Assembly: GCF_000382285.1 (NCBI RefSeq)
Contig: NZ_KB907925.1
Location: forward strand, 372,001-436,000
Direction of reading: 5' to 3'
DNA from: Solimonas variicoloris DSM 15731
Lineage (GTDB): Bacteria > Pseudomonadota > Gammaproteobacteria > Nevskiales > Nevskiaceae
DNA length: 64,000 nt
Positions within the stretch are counted from its first letter, which is position 1; each line of letters begins with the position of its first letter. The notes under the pieces were generated by a model. The model did not search any database. It had not been told where the DNA came from and saw only the letters and a list, made by a program, of their open reading frames with translations. The translations under genes and the position numbers were made by a program. This document shows positions 62,982 through 64,000 of the stretch, piece by piece.

Positions 62982-64000
62982 TCAGGCGACGAGCGCGTCG
63001 GCCTCGATCGGCGCCGCGTTGGCGCGCGGCTGGCGCAGCGGCAGGCGGATCGTGAACGCGCTGCCCTTGCCGGGCGTCGAGCGGACCTCGATGCGGCCGC
63101 CGTGGTCCTCGATGATGCGGAACACGATCGACAGGCCGAGGCCGGTGCCGTGGCCGACCGGCTTGGTCGTGAAGAACGGCTCGAAGATGCGCGCGCGCAC
63201 GTCCTCGCTCATGCCGACGCCGGTGTCGAGGATGCGGATCGCGATGCCGTCGCCCTCGGCCTGCGTGTGCAGGTAGATGCGCCCGTTTTCCTGGCCGGCC
63301 TCGACGATCGCCTGCGCGGCGTTGGTGATGAGATTCAGGAACACCTGGTTGAGCTGCGACGGCGAGCACTCGATCGCCGGCAGCGCGCCGTACTGGCGGA
63401 TCACCTCGACGCGGCCCTTGAGCTGGTTGTGCGCGATCTTCAGCGCCGAGTCGAGGCCGTCGTTGACGTTGAACAGGTCGTGGCGCGAACGGTCGACGCG
63501 CGAGAAGTCCTTGAGGCTGGCGACCAGCTCCGCGATCTGCAGCAGGCCGTGATCGGTGTCGGCGAGCAGGCCGTCGAGGTCGCCGGCCAGCGCCTCGGCG
63601 TCGATCGATTCGCGCAGCGCCTGCGCGGTCGCCATCGCCTGCGCGACTTCGTCCTCGCGCGCGCGCTCGTCGGTCAGCAGGTCGAGCGCGCGGTTCTGCG
63701 CGCCGCACAGCTGGCGCAGGTCGGCGAGCGAGCCGCGCACGATCTCGGCGTTGCTGCGCGCGTAGCCGAGCGGCGTGTTGATCTCGTGCGCGACGCCGGC
63801 GACCATCTGGCCGAGCGAGGCCATCTTCTCCGACTGCACCAGCTGCGCCTGCGAGGCGCGCAGCTCGTCGAGCGCCTGCGACAGATCGTGCGTACGCGTT
63901 TCGACCTGCTCTTCGAGGTGCTCGTTGGCGTGCGACAGCTCGGCGTTGGCGCGGTCCAGCTCGCGGTAGCTGCGGCGCAGACGCAGGCCGAGCCAGGCCA
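62982..64000 (-). CDS. Sensor histidine kinase, 5' part outside the window
   Basis: The frame is open to the window edge, so only the C-terminal part (about 339 residues) is visible. It begins in a coiled coil (ELSHANEHLEEQVETRTHDLSQ), then the dimerisation helix with GVAHEINTPLGYARSN (phospho-acceptor His). After a long linker comes the ATPase domain: NLITNAAQAI, DTGVGM and GHGTGLGLSIVFRI. The sensor input lies beyond base 64000. Partner is most likely the double-receiver regulator. Confidence 0.9.
   Translation of the reverse strand, partial: AWLGLRLRRSYRELDRANAELSHANEHLEEQVETRTHDLSQALDELRASQAQLVQSEKMASLGQMVAGVAHEINTPLGYARSNAEIVRGSLADLRQLCGAQNRALDLLTDERAREDEVAQAMATAQALRESIDAEALAGDLDGLLADTDHGLLQIAELVASLKDFSRVDRSRHDLFNVNDGLDSALKIAHNQLKGRVEVIRQYGALPAIECSPSQLNQVFLNLITNAAQAIVEAGQENGRIYLHTQAEGDGIAIRILDTGVGMSEDVRARIFEPFFTTKPVGHGTGLGLSIVFRIIEDHGGRIEVRSTPGKGSAFTIRLPLRQPRANAAPIEADALVA

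Overview
The window is a very GC-rich chromosomal stretch (about 70% G+C by eye) packed with short-spaced bacterial genes. The mix of genes suggests an aerobic, metabolically versatile gammaproteobacterium of the Nevskiales/Xanthomonadales type. The signals are AtuA-type acyl-CoA degradation, a wax-ester synthase, a DUF1302 porin, a quinohaemoprotein alcohol dehydrogenase, a GldA/F/G-like ABC operon, and palindromes of the CCTCTCCCG...CGGGAGAGG kind. The taxonomic call is inference; no rRNA or tRNA gene was seen.

Layout. 1-3.3 kb: the tail of an unknown gene, a truncated haemoglobin, a DedA-rhodanese fusion, a small lipoprotein and a secreted phospholipase-C-like protein. 3.6-11.4 kb: an Atu-like operon (enoyl-CoA hydratase, AtuA, TetR regulator, biotin-dependent acyl-CoA carboxylase). 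Its alpha subunit is split in two by a DUF559 nuclease gene bounded by about 67-bp palindrome-containing direct repeats. 11.5-14 kb: a DUF4382 lipoprotein and a K+ channel. 14.2-20.3 kb: a signalling island with a Ser/Thr kinase-TPR protein, an overlapping histidine kinase, two DUF1566 exported proteins (one with three 76-residue InlB-type repeats) and a convergent LuxR-type response regulator. 20.5-21.7 kb: an Xre/RES toxin-antitoxin pair with a palindromic operator. 21.8-30.2 kb: a membrane protein, an alpha/beta hydrolase, a propionyl-CoA synthetase broken by a 7-bp tandem duplication, a MaoC hydratase, an SDR plus 6-pyruvoyltetrahydropterin-synthase-like pair, ferredoxin reductase plus ferredoxin, and a serine hydrolase.

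30.2-35.2 kb: mostly small enzymes on the minus strand (extradiol dioxygenase, GFA, NTF2-like, DHFR-like, DUF4375), then a wax ester synthase. 35.3-42.5 kb: DUF1302 porin and flavin reductase on plus, then EthD, SDR, sulfotransferase and DUF1214 proteins on minus. 42.5-49.7 kb: an exporter, mutM, the Gld-like ABC operon ended by a strong terminator, and an LpxL-like acyltransferase. 49.9-51.6 kb: dtd, cytochrome c' and cytochrome b561. 51.6-61.9 kb: an alcohol-to-acyl-CoA pathway (outer-membrane channel, PQQ/haem alcohol dehydrogenase, aldehyde dehydrogenase, two acyl-CoA ligases) transcribed away from a sigma-54 activator, with a good -24/-12 element between them. 61.9 kb to the end: a double-receiver response regulator and a histidine kinase cut by the window edge.

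Most distinctive items: the DUF559/repeat insertion that divides a carboxylase subunit without evident loss of coding sequence; the kinase/two-component/DUF1566 island; the 7-bp duplication in prpE; and the sigma-54 alcohol operon. No CRISPR array, prophage, IS transposase or replication origin was found.
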